This document shows, in pieces, positions 23,308-32,353 of a stretch of DNA of 33,001 nt. The DNA lies in contig JAJQDV010000066.1 of NCBI GenBank assembly GCA_021202015.1, positions 1 through 33,001 on the forward strand, read 5' to 3'. Source of the stretch: Clostridiales bacterium (GTDB lineage: Bacteria; Bacillota; Clostridia; Lachnospirales; Lachnospiraceae). How positions within the stretch are numbered: position 1 is the stretch's first letter; the number at the start of each line of letters is the position of its first letter. A program made the position numbers and the translations under genes. The notes beneath the pieces were generated by a model. The model was not told the DNA's origin. It worked only from the letters and a program-made list of their open reading frames with translations, and did not search any database.

Positions 23308-24747
23308 TTAATACGCTTTGCCCCAGTAGATCAGCTTCTTCGCGGGCTTCCCACAGCACACGCAAACATCGGAGATCCGCTCCTGATCCTGAAAAGGAAT
23401 GCAGCGGGACGTCGCGCCGGTCTCCTCCTTGATCTGATCCTCGCAGGCCTGCTCCCCGCACCACATGCCGCGGATGAATCCCGGCTTCGTTTCAACCGCC
23501 TCGCAGAATTCTGCGTAATCGTGCGCGTCGCTGATATGCGAATCCCGGTGTGCTCTCGCGCGTTCAAACATCTCCCGCTGGATCGTATCCAGCAGCTGCG
23601 GAATCACCGTCTCGATCTCATCCAGGGAAACCGTGATCTTCTCCCGGGTATCGCGGCGCACGGCCACGCAGCGGTTCTCCGCCAGATCCCGCGGTCCCAG
23701 CTCGATCCGCAGCGGAATCCCCCGCATCTCCTGCTCGGAAAACTTCCATCCCGGGCTCTTGTCCGTATCGTCCAGCTTCGCGCGGCATACCTTTCCCAGA
23801 CAATCCTTCAGCGCGGCGCAGGCCTCCATCACACCCTCTTTTCTCTGCTGCACGGGGATGACCATCACCTGCGTCGGCGCCACTGCCGGCGGAAGCACCA
23901 GGCCGGAATCGTCGCCGTGCACCATGATCAGCGCGCCGATCAGCCGGGTCGTCATGCCCCAGGAGGTCTGATGTACGTATTTTAACTGATTCTCCTTATC
24001 CGTGTACTGAATGCCGAAAGCCTTCGCAAACCCGTCGCCGAAATTATGGCTGGTGCCGGACTGGAGCGCCTTGCCGTCATGCATCAGCGCCTCGATCGTA
24101 TAGGTCGCCTCCGCCCCGGCAAACTTCTCCTTGTCCGTCTTCTGTCCGCGGATGACCGGGATGGAAAGAAACTCCTCCACAAAATCCGCGTAGACATTCA
24201 GCATCTGTATGGTCCGCTCCTGCGCCTCCTCCGCGGTCGCGTGGGCCGTATGCCCCTCCTGCCACAGAAACTCTCTGGACCGCAGAAACGGCCGGGTCTC
24301 CTTCTCCCAGCGAACCACGGAACACCACTGGTTATACAGCTTCGGCAGATCGCGGTAGGACTCGATATCGTTTTTATAAAAATCACAGAACAGTGTCTCG
24401 GAGGTCGGGCGCACACAGAGACGCTCCTGCAGCTCGTTCATACCGCCGTGCGTAACCCATGCGACCTCGGGCGCGAAGCCCTCCACATGATCCTTCTCCA
24501 CCTCCAGAAGACTCTCCGGGATGAACAGCGGCATATAGACATTCTCCACACCGGTCTCCTTAAAACGCCGGTCCAGTTCATGCTGGATATTCTCCCAGAG
24601 GGCATAGCCCGCCGGTTTGAAGATCATACATCCGCGGATGCTGGAATAATCCATCAAATCCGCTTTTTTTACCACATCCGTGTACCACTGGGCGAAATCA
24701 TCGTCCATGGATGTGATCGCCTCCACTAATTTCTTTTCTTTTGCCAT
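23308..24747 (-). CDS. proS: prolyl-tRNA synthetase, archaeal/eukaryotic type
   Basis: Class II synthetase charging tRNA-Pro. At 479 residues it lacks the large editing insertion of the bacterial type and matches the shorter archaeal/eukaryotic type common in clostridia. Visible signatures are [17 protein letters not shown], motif 2 [33 protein letters not shown], and the [16 protein letters not shown] and [20 protein letters not shown] segments of motif 3. The C-terminal extension keeps a cysteine set (C-x4-C and [18 protein letters not shown]) that binds zinc in this type. The start has AGAGGAG upstream. No T-box is present in the 110-base leader. An extended -10 promoter lies just upstream. 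Confidence 0.97.
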   Translation of the reverse strand: MAKEKKLVEAITSMDDDFAQWYTDVVKKADLMDYSSIRGCMIFKPAGYALWENIQHELDRRFKETGVENVYMPLFIPESLLEVEKDHVEGFAPEVAWVTHGGMNELQERLCVRPTSETLFCDFYKNDIESYRDLPKLYNQWCSVVRWEKETRPFLRSREFLWQEGHTAHATAEEAQERTIQMLNVYADFVEEFLSIPVIRGQKTDKEKFAGAEATYTIEALMHDGKALQSGTSHNFGDGFAKAFGIQYTDKENQLKYVHQTSWGMTTRLIGALIMVHGDDSGLVLPPAVAPTQVMVIPVQQRKEGVMEACAALKDCLGKVCRAKLDDTDKSPGWKFSEQEMRGIPLRIELGPRDLAENRCVAVRRDTREKITVSLDEIETVIPQLLDTIQREMFERARAHRDSHISDAHDYAEFCEAVETKPGFIRGMWCGEQACEDQIKEETGATSRCIPFQDQERISDVCVCCGKPAKKLIYWGKAY

Positions 24748-24787
24748 GATAAAAGCTCCTCTTTTTGTTTATTCGAGACTGTGTGGG

Positions 24788-24796
24788 ATTATATCA
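24788..24796 (-). promoter_or_regulatory. extended -10 promoter element upstream of proS
   Basis: The minus strand reads TGATATAAT (24796-24788), a consensus -10 with the TG extension, 41 bases before the proS start. No good -35 is visible at the right distance. The same 110-base gap also holds a 12-base palindrome ACGGAATTCCGT (24844-24855) just after the stop of the LysM-protein gene. Confidence 0.6.
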
Positions 24797-24857
24797 TATT
24801 TTCACCCAAAGGAAAAGAGGCATTTTCCCGCAGCCCCGCTCCAACGGAATTCCGTCG

Positions 24858-26387
24858 CTACGGCAGGAGCAGAGTTTGTCCCACATAGATCATATCCACA
24901 TCTTCTATCCCGTTTAAGGCACAGATCTCATCCACCATATCCGCGGTATTGTAGATGGAACGGCTGATGGAGATCAGGCTGTCGCCCTCCTTCACCGTAT
25001 AGGAAGAGGTTCCCCCTGCGGAGGACGTACTCTGCGTGACCGCGGCGCTCTCTCCCGAGGAAGAGGATGTCCCCTCCGCCGCGGCATTCTGTGAGGATGC
25101 GGCACTGTCCGAAGTGCCTGTCCCGGCTGTGTTTCCCGTGTCGGAAACGGCATCGTCCGATGATCCGCTCTGATCGGCCGCGCTGTCACTTTCCGAACTG
25201 TCGCCGTCGCCCGTTTCGGAGGCGTCGCTGTTTTCTTCCGCGGACTCCGCCTCTTCCGCGCTCACTCCCGCAGCTTCGTTATCCGTCTCCGCATCCGCTC
25301 CTGCGGTCTCCTCCTCCGTGCTCAGCATATCCTCCTCCGCGTCCTCCCCGTTCACGGCGCCGGAAAGTGCCTGCATGGTCTGCTGCAGCACCTTCAGATT
25401 CTGGTAATTCCCGATCTGTGTCACAGCCGTCGCCGCCACGATCACCAGAACCGCTGCTCCCGCCACATAGACGACAGGCTGCAGCCTGCGCTTCGGCGGT
25501 TTCTCATTCAGCCGGTTCATGATCGCCCGGTAATTCTGCACCGCCTCATCCCCGCTCTTCTCTCTCAGATAGCTCTCCCTGAGCGGTTTCGGCGTCATGC
25601 GCTCCTTCTCCTCGATCATGAACTGCTGCATCTGCGGATTTTTTTCATAATAGACCGCATAACCCGGAAGTCTCTGAAGCTGATGCTGTTCCTGCACAAA
25701 AAACGCGTCGTTTTTTTCAAGGGAGTCCTCGTAATACAAAAAACGGGAACCTTTTTCACCGGTCGACTCAAAAAACTGCTGAAGCTGCGCATGAACCTCC
25801 AGACCGCCTCCGTCAAGATTGAAATACCACCCGAGAATATCGAGATCATCAAACGAATTTTTAATCCGCTGATATACCCTGTCCCAAAATTCTTCCTGCC
25901 GGGCCTCCACGGAGTCCGGGATTCCCTCCCCGGATATCCCGCGTTCTCCCTCCTGCCCGCTCTCGTCCGGACCATGCGCGTTCTGCAGAAGATTTCCTCC
26001 CTGTCCGTCTCCGCTCCGGCCCGATGCGCTCTGCAAACGTTCTCCTCCCTGTCCGTCTCCGCTCCGACCCGATACATTCTGCACATACTTCTCCTGTCCG
26101 TACACACTCCCCTTCTGCACTGTTCTGTCATAATTCGCCTCCTGCGCCGTTCCGGCAAAATCCACCTTCTGCGCCCCGCTGATAAACACATACTCCCGCT
26201 CACCGCCGGTTCTGACCTTCCCCAGCAGGACGGCCGCCAGCACCGCATCCTCCCTCTTTCTCTGATGCAGGAAACGGTGCACATACGTATAAACAAAATC
26301 CTCTATGTAAATCTGATATTTCTCCCCGAACGTCCCGATCTGCCTGATATTTTTCGGCAGGCGAATGCCGCTCTCCTGATTTGTCAC
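24858..26387 (-). CDS. membrane-anchored LysM protein with a degenerate MPN/JAMM-like N-terminal region
   Basis: A 509-residue protein. The last 48 residues form a LysM domain (SYTVKEGDSLISISRSIYN ... MIYVGQTLLLP) that binds peptidoglycan or chitin-like sugar chains. It is preceded by one membrane helix (305-327) and a long linker rich in A, D, E, S and T. Residues 1-280 look like an MPN/JAMM fold: AAVLLGKVRTGG is like the first strand, then ILGWYFNLDGG at G186-W187-Y188, where active JAMM enzymes have GWYHTHP. The metal-binding histidines are missing, so it would be inactive; this family call is my inference. Between the two halves is a 16-residue repeat GRSGDGQGGERLQSAS. Translation starts at GTG 26387 after GGAGAGG. 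The role is unknown; the LysM end suggests the cell wall or spore coat. Confidence 0.78.
   Translation of the reverse strand: MTNQESGIRLPKNIRQIGTFGEKYQIYIEDFVYTYVHRFLHQRKREDAVLAAVLLGKVRTGGEREYVFISGAQKVDFAGTAQEANYDRTVQKGSVYGQEKYVQNVSGRSGDGQGGERLQSASGRSGDGQGGNLLQNAHGPDESGQEGERGISGEGIPDSVEARQEEFWDRVYQRIKNSFDDLDILGWYFNLDGGGLEVHAQLQQFFESTGEKGSRFLYYEDSLEKNDAFFVQEQHQLQRLPGYAVYYEKNPQMQQFMIEEKERMTPKPLRESYLREKSGDEAVQNYRAIMNRLNEKPPKRRLQPVVYVAGAAVLVIVAATAVTQIGNYQNLKVLQQTMQALSGAVNGEDAEEDMLSTEEETAGADAETDNEAAGVSAEEAESAEENSDASETGDGDSSESDSAADQSGSSDDAVSDTGNTAGTGTSDSAASSQNAAAEGTSSSSGESAAVTQSTSSAGGTSSYTVKEGDSLISISRSIYNTADMVDEICALNGIEDVDMIYVGQTLLLP
25982..26077 (-). repeat. 48-bp tandem repeat in the LysM-protein gene
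   Basis: Two 48-base units (25982-26029 and 26030-26077) encode GRSGDGQGG-type sixteen-residue repeats, with a more divergent third copy (GPDESGQEG) next to them at lower coordinates. They sit in the middle of the N-terminal region, which splits the MPN-like domain into two halves. Confidence 0.75.
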
Positions 26388-26519
26388 GACGATCCTCTCC
26401 TTTCCTCATACCTGTCCGTACAGCGTTCGCAATGAACCGGATATTTCACGCCGAATGTTCATTTTGAGACGCTGTACTAAATGTATGCAACATACTAACA
26501 CGGGATGACCGCATATTTT

Positions 26520-26583
26520 GCCGATTTCTATCCGAAGAATTCGCAAGTTTCGCTGATTTCTGTCAGGAGAATTCGCAGGGTTC
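26520..26583. repeat. two tandem 32-bp degenerate repeats
   Basis: Copies 26520-26551 and 26552-26583 agree at 26 of 32 bases, sharing the blocks GATTTCT and AGAATTCGCA. They directly abut the large hairpin at 26596-26639. The 309-base gap 26388-26695 contains these repeats, that hairpin, the transketolase terminator and the leader of the LysM-protein gene; no gene is seen in it. Confidence 0.8.
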
Positions 26584-26595
26584 GCCGCGGAGCGG

Positions 26596-26639
26596 TTTTA
26601 TCATACAGGAAGTTCAGAGAACTTTCCTGTATGATAAAA
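26596..26639. repeat. long near-perfect inverted repeat (about 20-bp stem)
   Basis: TTTTATCATACAGGA plus AGTTC pairs with GAACT plus TCCTGTATGATAAAA, with one bulged base and a three-base loop. It has T/A-rich arms on both sides, so it could end transcription from either direction. Its outer arm overlaps the T-run of the transketolase terminator. Confidence 0.85.
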
Positions 26640-26667
26640 AAAAGAATCCTGCAAAGCAGGATTCTTT
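26633..26667 (-). terminator. rho-independent terminator of the transketolase operon
   Basis: AAAGAATCCTGC pairs exactly with GCAGGATTCTTT across a three-base loop, followed by eight or more T residues on the minus strand. It lies 29 bases after the stop of the transketolase C-terminal subunit gene. Confidence 0.93.
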
Positions 26668-26695
26668 CCGAAAAGCAGTGTATACGTATCCGGAT

Positions 26696-27634
26696 TTATA
26701 AGAACGCTTTCACTCTCCCGCGAATCGTCTCCGCGTCAAGCCCGTATTTTTTCAGCAGCTGCACGGCCGGACCGGATACCGTGTACTCGTCCTGCACGCC
26801 GATCTTCAGCACCCGGGTCGGCGCTTTCTCGCTCAGCACATCGCAGACCGCGCTTCCCAGGCCGCCGATCACGGAATGCTCCTCCACGGTGACGACCTTT
26901 CCGGTCTTTTTCGCGGACGCGAGCACCAGAGCCTCGTCCAGAGGCTTGATCGTGTGGATGTTGATCACCTCCGCATCGATCCCCTCCTCCGCCAGAAGCT
27001 TCGCCGCTTCCAGGGACTCGTTTACACAGAGGCCGGTCGCGATGATGCTGACGTCCGTCCCCGACCGCATCGTGATCCCCTTTCCAATCTCAAACCGGTA
27101 GGTGTCGGCGTCGTTGATCACCGGAATCGCAAGCCGCCCGAACCGCAGATAGACCGGTCCTACATACTCATAGGCCGCGCGCACCGCCGCACGGGCCTCC
27201 ACATCGTCACAGGGGTTGATCACCACCATGCCCGGAATCGTGCGCATCAGGGCGATATCCTCATTGCACTGATGCGTTGCGCCGTCCTCCCCCACGGAAA
27301 CGCCGGCATGCGTCGCGCCGATCTTCACATTCAGATGCGGGTAACCGATGGAATTCCTCACCTGTTCATAGGCGCGCCCCGCCGCGAACATCGCGAAAGA
27401 GCTGGCAAAGGGCACCTTGCCGCAGGTCGCCAGACCAGCCGCGATCCCCATCATATTCGCCTCCGCGATCCCGCAGTCAATATGGCGTTCGGGAAATACC
27501 TTCTGAAAAATATTTGTCTTCGTCGCGCCCGCCAGATCCGCGTCCAGCACAAGCAGATCCTCATGCTCCTTCCCGAGCTCGACCAGCGTATTCCCGTAAC
27601 TCTCCCTCGTCGCGATCTTCTTTATCTCTGACAT
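26696..27634 (-). CDS. transketolase, C-terminal subunit
   Basis: C-terminal half (312 residues) of a split transketolase, containing the pyrimidine-binding and C-terminal domains. The catalytic-glutamate region is HIDCGIAEANMMGIAAGLA, and the FASSFAMFAAGRAYEQVRN stretch follows. The regulatory C-domain ends in GLDAETIRGRVKAF. It pairs with the N-terminal subunit encoded just upstream (13-base overlap, co-translated). The two-gene form is normal in many clostridia and archaea, so this is not a broken gene. It acts in the non-oxidative pentose phosphate pathway. A 1-deoxyxylulose-5-phosphate synthase role is less likely because that enzyme is one long chain. Confidence 0.95.
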   Translation of the reverse strand: MSEIKKIATRESYGNTLVELGKEHEDLLVLDADLAGATKTNIFQKVFPERHIDCGIAEANMMGIAAGLATCGKVPFASSFAMFAAGRAYEQVRNSIGYPHLNVKIGATHAGVSVGEDGATHQCNEDIALMRTIPGMVVINPCDDVEARAAVRAAYEYVGPVYLRFGRLAIPVINDADTYRFEIGKGITMRSGTDVSIIATGLCVNESLEAAKLLAEEGIDAEVINIHTIKPLDEALVLASAKKTGKVVTVEEHSVIGGLGSAVCDVLSEKAPTRVLKIGVQDEYTVSGPAVQLLKKYGLDAETIRGRVKAFL

Positions 27635-28458
27635 AACGCTTCACCTGCCTTTCCAAGTTCCTCCATGGCGATGGCATACTGCTCGTCATCCGGCGCCTTG
27701 CCATGCCATCCCGCCTGATGCTCCATATAGGAAACGCCCTTGCCCTTGACCGTCTTCGCGATGATGGCCGTCGGCCTTCCCTTCGTCTCCCGCGCCTCGC
27801 GGAAAGCCGCCGCGATCTCGTCAAAATCATTCCCGTCGATCGTGATCACATGGAAGTGGAAGGCTGTCAGCTTCTCTCCGATCGGATAGGGGGAGCAGAC
27901 CTCCGCGATATCGCCGTCGATCTGCAGACCGTTGTTATCCACGATCAGGAGAAGGTTGTCCAGTTTCCGATGACCGGCAAACATCGCCGCCTCCCAGATC
28001 TGGCCCTCCTGAATCTCGCCGTCGCCGGCCATGGCATAGACACGATAGCCCTTCCCGTCCAGCTTCGCGGCGAGTGCCATGCCCACCGCGGCGGAAAATC
28101 CCTGTCCCAGGGAACCGCTGGACATATCCACGCCCGGCGTATGTTTCATATCCGGATGCCCCTGCAGGAAGGAACCGATCTGCCTCAGATTCTTCATCTC
28201 ATCCACGGAAAAATATCCTTTCAGCGCCAGCGCAGCGTACAGGGCGGGCGCCACATGTCCCTTCGACAGTACAAAACGATCCCTGTCCTCATCCTTCGGG
28301 TTTGCCGGATCCACATGCATCTCCTCAAAATAGAGATACGTAAAAAGCTCAGCAGCGGACAGAGATCCGCCCGGATGCCCGGACTTCGCGCTGTGGATCC
28401 CCGTAAGAACGCCCTTTCGCACCTCCACAGCCAGTTTTTCGAGTTCTGTTTTTGTCAT
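27622..28458 (-). CDS. transketolase, N-terminal subunit
   Basis: N-terminal, thiamine-diphosphate-binding half (278 residues) of the split transketolase. The cofactor/metal motif reads AGDGEIQEGQIWEAAMFAG ... NNGLQIDG, and the conserved starts HSAKSGHPGGSLS and SKGHVAPALYAAL are in place. It overlaps the C-terminal subunit gene by 13 bases. Together they move two-carbon units between pentose, hexose and triose phosphates. The ribosome-binding site GGAAGGAA lies just before the ATG. recR lies 35 bases upstream on the same strand, so the pair may be read from the dnaX-ybaB-recR transcript. Confidence 0.96.
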   Translation of the reverse strand: MTKTELEKLAVEVRKGVLTGIHSAKSGHPGGSLSAAELFTYLYFEEMHVDPANPKDEDRDRFVLSKGHVAPALYAALALKGYFSVDEMKNLRQIGSFLQGHPDMKHTPGVDMSSGSLGQGFSAAVGMALAAKLDGKGYRVYAMAGDGEIQEGQIWEAAMFAGHRKLDNLLLIVDNNGLQIDGDIAEVCSPYPIGEKLTAFHFHVITIDGNDFDEIAAAFREARETKGRPTAIIAKTVKGKGVSYMEHQAGWHGKAPDDEQYAIAMEELGKAGEALCQR

Positions 28459-28493
28459 TTTACTGTTCCTTCCATGTTTTTCTCAATATAATT

Positions 28494-29090
28494 TCATAAC
28501 TCCACCCGTCCCTCCAGGGCACGGAGCAGAGTCACTTCATCGATGTACTCCAGGTCGCCGCCCACCGGCACGCCGCTGGCGATGCGGGACACTTTGATCC
28601 CGGTCGGCTTGATCAGCTTGCTGATGTACATAGCGGTGGTCTCCCCCTCCAGGCTGGAATTCGTGGCGATGATCACCTCATCCACATCCCCCTCCAGGCG
28701 CTTGATCAGTTCCTTCAGCCGGATGTCCCCGGGACCGATGCCGAGCATCGGGGAGATCGCTCCGTGCAGGACATGATAGACGCCCTCGTACTTGCCGGTC
28801 TTCTCATAGGCTGCCAGATCACGGGTGTTCTCCACGACCATAATCGTGCCGTGATCCCGGGCCGCGTTCCGGCAGATCGGGCACTCCTCCGCGTCCGTCA
28901 GGGTGCAGCAGGTTTTACAGTACCGGATATTGTGCCTCGCATCCACGATCGTCTCCGCCAGACGCTCCGCACGCTCCGCGGGCATATTCAGAATATGAAA
29001 CGCGAGCCGCTGCGCCGACTTGTTTCCGATTCCGGGCAAAGAGGAAAGCTCATCGATCAACTTTGAGATCTGTTTGCTGTAATAATCCAT
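28494..29090 (-). CDS. recR: recombination protein RecR
   Basis: A 198-residue protein of the RecFOR pathway, which loads RecA on gapped DNA. The helix-hairpin-helix [20 protein letters not shown], the four-cysteine zinc finger (CKTC ... CPIC) and the Toprim domain ([28 protein letters not shown]) are all present. The start ATG overlaps the ybaB stop as TGATG (29092-29088), so it is translationally coupled to it. The dnaX-ybaB-recR order is conserved across most bacteria. Confidence 0.97.
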   Translation of the reverse strand: MDYYSKQISKLIDELSSLPGIGNKSAQRLAFHILNMPAERAERLAETIVDARHNIRYCKTCCTLTDAEECPICRNAARDHGTIMVVENTRDLAAYEKTGKYEGVYHVLHGAISPMLGIGPGDIRLKELIKRLEGDVDEVIIATNSSLEGETTAMYISKLIKPTGIKVSRIASGVPVGGDLEYIDEVTLLRALEGRVEL

Positions 29091-29437
29091 CAGAAAGGAA
29101 AGCCTCCGCCCAGTCCGCCGGTGATCTTCGACATGGACTCCTGGGAGAGCTCTTCCATCTGACGCAGCGCCTCATTCGCCGCCGCCATGATCAGATCCTC
29201 CAGCATCTCGATATCGTCCGGATCCACAACCTCTTCCGACAGCTTCACCTTCACGATCTCCTTTTTCCCGGATACGGTCACCTCCACGGCTCCGCCGCCC
29301 GCGGCCGCCGTGATCTCCTTATCCTCCAGTTCCTTCGTTGCTTCCTCCATCTGGCGCTGCATCTTCTGCGCCTGCTTCATGAGATTGCCCATATTCCCCG
29401 GCATACTCCCGGAGTAGCCGCCTTTTCCCTTCGCCAT
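29090..29437 (-). CDS. ybaB: YbaB/EbfC-family nucleoid-associated protein
   Basis: A 115-residue YbaB/EbfC protein that forms a tweezer-like dimer binding DNA. The glycine/methionine-rich N-terminus ([32 protein letters not shown]) is followed by the core [41 protein letters not shown]. It sits between dnaX and recR as usual. The 163-base gap to dnaX holds a short GGCCGG/CCGGCC hairpin (29549-29571) and no gene. Confidence 0.96.
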   Translation of the reverse strand: MAKGKGGYSGSMPGNMGNLMKQAQKMQRQMEEATKELEDKEITAAAGGGAVEVTVSGKKEIVKVKLSEEVVDPDDIEMLEDLIMAAANEALRQMEELSQESMSKITGGLGGGFPF

Positions 29438-29600
29438 AAATCTGTCTCCTTGTTCTGATTCCTTATTCTTCTTTCTTTATTCTGCTTTCCTGTTACAGTA
29501 AACACACATGTGCTGCTAACGCAGCGCGCCAACAGCTATGAAAGTCGATGGCCGGCGCAGACCTCACCGGCCGTGAACGCCGATGCCCGTTTTTACAGCC

Positions 29601-31187
29601 TCACTCATCCTCGATCTCGATCTCCATATGGATGATCTTCTCCAGATCGATGTAATTCTCCTCAAAAGGGGCCGCGCCCGCATTCTTCTCAATCAGCAGC
29701 TCGACCTCTTTCCCGATCCGCATTGAAATCGCCTCCGTGATCTCCTGCCTGTGCCGATCCTCCGTGATATAAGTATATGCCATATCGTCGTCAAACACCA
29801 GCATTAATTTATTCTCACCGCCCAGGCTCAGACGCGCCCTGCCGAGATAGGTGCGGACCACCTTTGGCAACCCCTGAATCACGGAGCGCCAGTTCTTCAC
29901 CGCCTCCCGGATATCCTCCGGAATCGCCTTCGGCATCACGGGAGCCGCCCGGACCGGCGCGGCCGCCGGACCCGCGTCCGGCCCTGTCTGCGCCCCGCGC
30001 GGACGGACCGGGGAACCGGCCGCAGACAGCACGCCGCCCTCTATCTGTTTTTCCAGAGAGGCTATCCGGTCCGCCAGCGCATCCTGCGTGGCCTCCATGG
30101 AAGGACGGCACAGCCGGATCAGCGCGATCTCGATCAGCACCCGCTTCTGGGAAGCATAACGCAGCTGTCCGGACAACTCCGAAAACACGCGGATATAGCG
30201 CATGATCACGTCGTCCTCGACCATCTCCGCCTCCTCCTTCAGAAGCGCAAGATTTTCACCGGACATATCCAGCACATCCTCCATGGGATCCGAGCTTCTT
30301 ACAAGCAGAAGGTTCCTGAGATACCAGATAAAATCCGTCACAAACTGTCCCGGCTCCCGGCCCAGGTTCACCATTTCCTCCAGGATCCGGACAGCAGCTG
30401 TCACATCCTTCGCCAGTACGGATCGAAGCAGATGGCTGAACACCTCGGTATCCGCCGCGCCAAGGACATCGAGCACATGGTCATAAGTCAGCTCCTCCCC
30501 CAGATAAAAGGCAATACACTGATCCAGAAGGCTCAGAGCGTCGCGCATGGATCCGTCCGCCGCCTTCGCGATATATCGAACCGCCGCGTCCTCCGCCTCC
30601 ACCTGCTCCTGATCCAACAGATCCTTAAGCCGCGCCGCAATCGTCTCGATCGAAATCCGCCGGAAGTCGTATCTCTGGCAGCGCGAGAGGATCGTGACCG
30701 GAATCTTCTGCGGCTCCGTCGTCGCCAGAAGAAAGATCACGTAGGAGGGAGGCTCCTCCAGCGTCTTCAGCAGCGCGTTGAACGCGCCGGGGGAAAGCAT
30801 GTGAACCTCATCGATGATATACACCCGGTATCGCCCCTCCGTAGGAGAGTAGGCGACCTCCTCCCGGATCTGGCGGATATTGTCAACACCATTGTTCGAC
30901 GCCGCATCCATCTCGACGACGTTCATGGAAGCGCCCGCGCCGATAGCGTGGCACACCGCGCACTCCCCGCAGGGGCTTCCGTCCGCCGGATGTTCGCAGT
31001 TGACGGCCTTCGCGAAAATCTTCGCCACCGTCGTCTTTCCCGTACCCCGGGTCCCGCAGAACAGATAGGCATGGCCGATCCGATTCGCCCTTATCTGATT
31101 TTTTAAAGTTGTCACAATGTGATCCTGACCTTTCACGTCCTCAAACGTGTCCGGCCGGTACTTCCTGTATAAAGCCGTGTATGACAT
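29601..31187 (-). CDS. dnaX: DNA polymerase III subunit gamma/tau
   Basis: A 528-residue clamp-loader ATPase and replisome organiser. YTALYRKYRPDTFEDVKGQ starts the family; the Walker A loop is FCGTRGTGKTT, zinc cysteines lie in CEHPADGSPCGECAVC, and Walker B/sensor segments are VYIIDEVHMLSPGAFNALLKTLEEPP and IFLLATTEPQKIPVTILSRCQ. The C-terminal part beyond about 370 is less conserved. pfk ends three bases before the ATG, and the ribosome-binding sequence GGAGAC is inside the last pfk codons, so the two genes are co-translated. No clear gamma/tau frameshift signal was noticed. Confidence 0.97.
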   Translation of the reverse strand: MSYTALYRKYRPDTFEDVKGQDHIVTTLKNQIRANRIGHAYLFCGTRGTGKTTVAKIFAKAVNCEHPADGSPCGECAVCHAIGAGASMNVVEMDAASNNGVDNIRQIREEVAYSPTEGRYRVYIIDEVHMLSPGAFNALLKTLEEPPSYVIFLLATTEPQKIPVTILSRCQRYDFRRISIETIAARLKDLLDQEQVEAEDAAVRYIAKAADGSMRDALSLLDQCIAFYLGEELTYDHVLDVLGAADTEVFSHLLRSVLAKDVTAAVRILEEMVNLGREPGQFVTDFIWYLRNLLLVRSSDPMEDVLDMSGENLALLKEEAEMVEDDVIMRYIRVFSELSGQLRYASQKRVLIEIALIRLCRPSMEATQDALADRIASLEKQIEGGVLSAAGSPVRPRGAQTGPDAGPAAAPVRAAPVMPKAIPEDIREAVKNWRSVIQGLPKVVRTYLGRARLSLGGENKLMLVFDDDMAYTYITEDRHRQEITEAISMRIGKEVELLIEKNAGAAPFEENYIDLEKIIHMEIEIEDE

Positions 31188-31190
31188 ATT

Positions 31191-32264
31191 TTAGTCTCCG
31201 AAGCAGATCCCGACCTTCTTGGCCTCCTGAATCAGCTGACAGTCCGGGTCCACCGTCTTCAGCCGTCCGGCCGCCTCGCTTAAGGGCACCCGCGTCGTCC
31301 GGCCGTTCACCATGCCGATCATATGGCCGTAATCCTTATCCTCGATGGCCTGCGCCGCCGCCGCGCCGAGCTGCGTGCAGAGCACCCGGTCGTAGGGACA
31401 GGGGCTGCCGCCGCGCTGCATATGGCCCGGTACCGTCACGCGGGTCTCGCGCCCGGTCTTCTGCTCGATCAGATCCGCCACCTCGTAGGAGACAGACGGA
31501 TACTGCACGGTTCTCACCATCTCCTTGAACTCCTTCTTCGACAGACGGGCGTTCTCTATCGAGATCGCGCCCTCCGCTACCGCAAGGATCGTAAAACCCT
31601 TTCCCTGCTTTGTCCTGCGGTCTACCGCCTCCACTACCTTTTCTATATCGTAGGGAATCTCCGGGATCAGGATGATGTCCGCGCCTCCCGCGATCCCGGC
31701 GTGAAGCGGCAGCCAGCCGACCTTGTGTCCCATGAGCTCCACCAGGAATACCCGGTTGTGCGAAGCCGCCGTGGTATGGATGCAGTCGATCGTATTCGTC
31801 GCAATGAGCAGCGCGCTCTGAAAACCGAAGGTAATATCCGTTCCCCAGATGTCATTATCAATCGTCTTCGGCAGGTGCAGGACATTCAGCCCCTCCTCCC
31901 GGAGCAGATTCGCCGTCTTCTGCGTGCCGTTGCCGCCCAGGATCACCAGACAGTCCAGATTCAGCTTGTGATAGGTATGCTTCATCGCCTCGACCTTATC
32001 CAGACCGTTCTCGTCCGGCACCCGCATCGTTTTAAACGGCTGCCTCGATGTACCCAGGATCGTCCCGCCCTTCGTCAGGATCCCCGAAAAATCCTGAGAC
32101 GTCAGGAAGCGGTAATCACTGTAGATCAGCCCCCTGTATCCGTCATAAAATCCGTATATCTCCAGCTCGTCGCCGCTGCTGGCCAGACCCTTCACCACGC
32201 CGCGCATCGCCGCGTTCAGAGCCTGACAGTCGCCGCCGCTGGTCAGCATTCCGATTCTCTTCAT
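31191..32264 (-). CDS. pfkA: 6-phosphofructokinase
   Basis: A 357-residue phosphofructokinase making fructose-1,6-bisphosphate. The opening KRIGMLTSGGDCQALNAAMRG and the active-site PKTIDNDIWGTDITFGF are clear; catalytic aspartate D136 aligns with E. coli D127. The two phosphoryl-donor-determining positions are mixed: G113 (in GGNGT, E. coli Gly104) is as in ATP-dependent enzymes, but K133 (PKTIDND, E. coli Gly124) is as in PPi-dependent ones. Most ATP-type enzymes have PGTIDND. ATG 32264 follows AGGAGTGG; an upstream in-frame start to 32303 lacks a site. It has its own promoter and runs into dnaX three bases later. Confidence 0.94.
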   Translation of the reverse strand: MKRIGMLTSGGDCQALNAAMRGVVKGLASSGDELEIYGFYDGYRGLIYSDYRFLTSQDFSGILTKGGTILGTSRQPFKTMRVPDENGLDKVEAMKHTYHKLNLDCLVILGGNGTQKTANLLREEGLNVLHLPKTIDNDIWGTDITFGFQSALLIATNTIDCIHTTAASHNRVFLVELMGHKVGWLPLHAGIAGGADIILIPEIPYDIEKVVEAVDRRTKQGKGFTILAVAEGAISIENARLSKKEFKEMVRTVQYPSVSYEVADLIEQKTGRETRVTVPGHMQRGGSPCPYDRVLCTQLGAAAAQAIEDKDYGHMIGMVNGRTTRVPLSEAAGRLKTVDPDCQLIQEAKKVGICFGD

Positions 32265-32307
32265 ATGGCCACTCCTCTCTCCAAAAAAACAAAAACAGGA
32301 CAAACAA

Positions 32308-32336
32308 AGTGTATCAAATTCGCATGGGATTTACAA
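32308..32336 (-). promoter_or_regulatory. promoter of pfk-dnaX operon
   Basis: On the minus strand TTGTAA (32336-32331) and TACACT (32313-32308) are separated by 17 bases, with a TG extension just upstream of the -10. The pfk start is 43 bases downstream. The divergent tRNA promoter begins only 18 bases away. Confidence 0.68.
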
Positions 32337-32353
32337 GCGATTTAAAAAAAGAA

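Noticed and set aside
24748-24857. T-box leader ahead of proS
   Set aside because: The 110-base leader lacks the T-box sequence and the antiterminator; an extended -10 promoter sits there instead.
26696-28458. Broken or frameshifted transketolase
   Set aside because: The two halves are separate, complete domains with their own start sites and a short overlap, as is normal for the split form.
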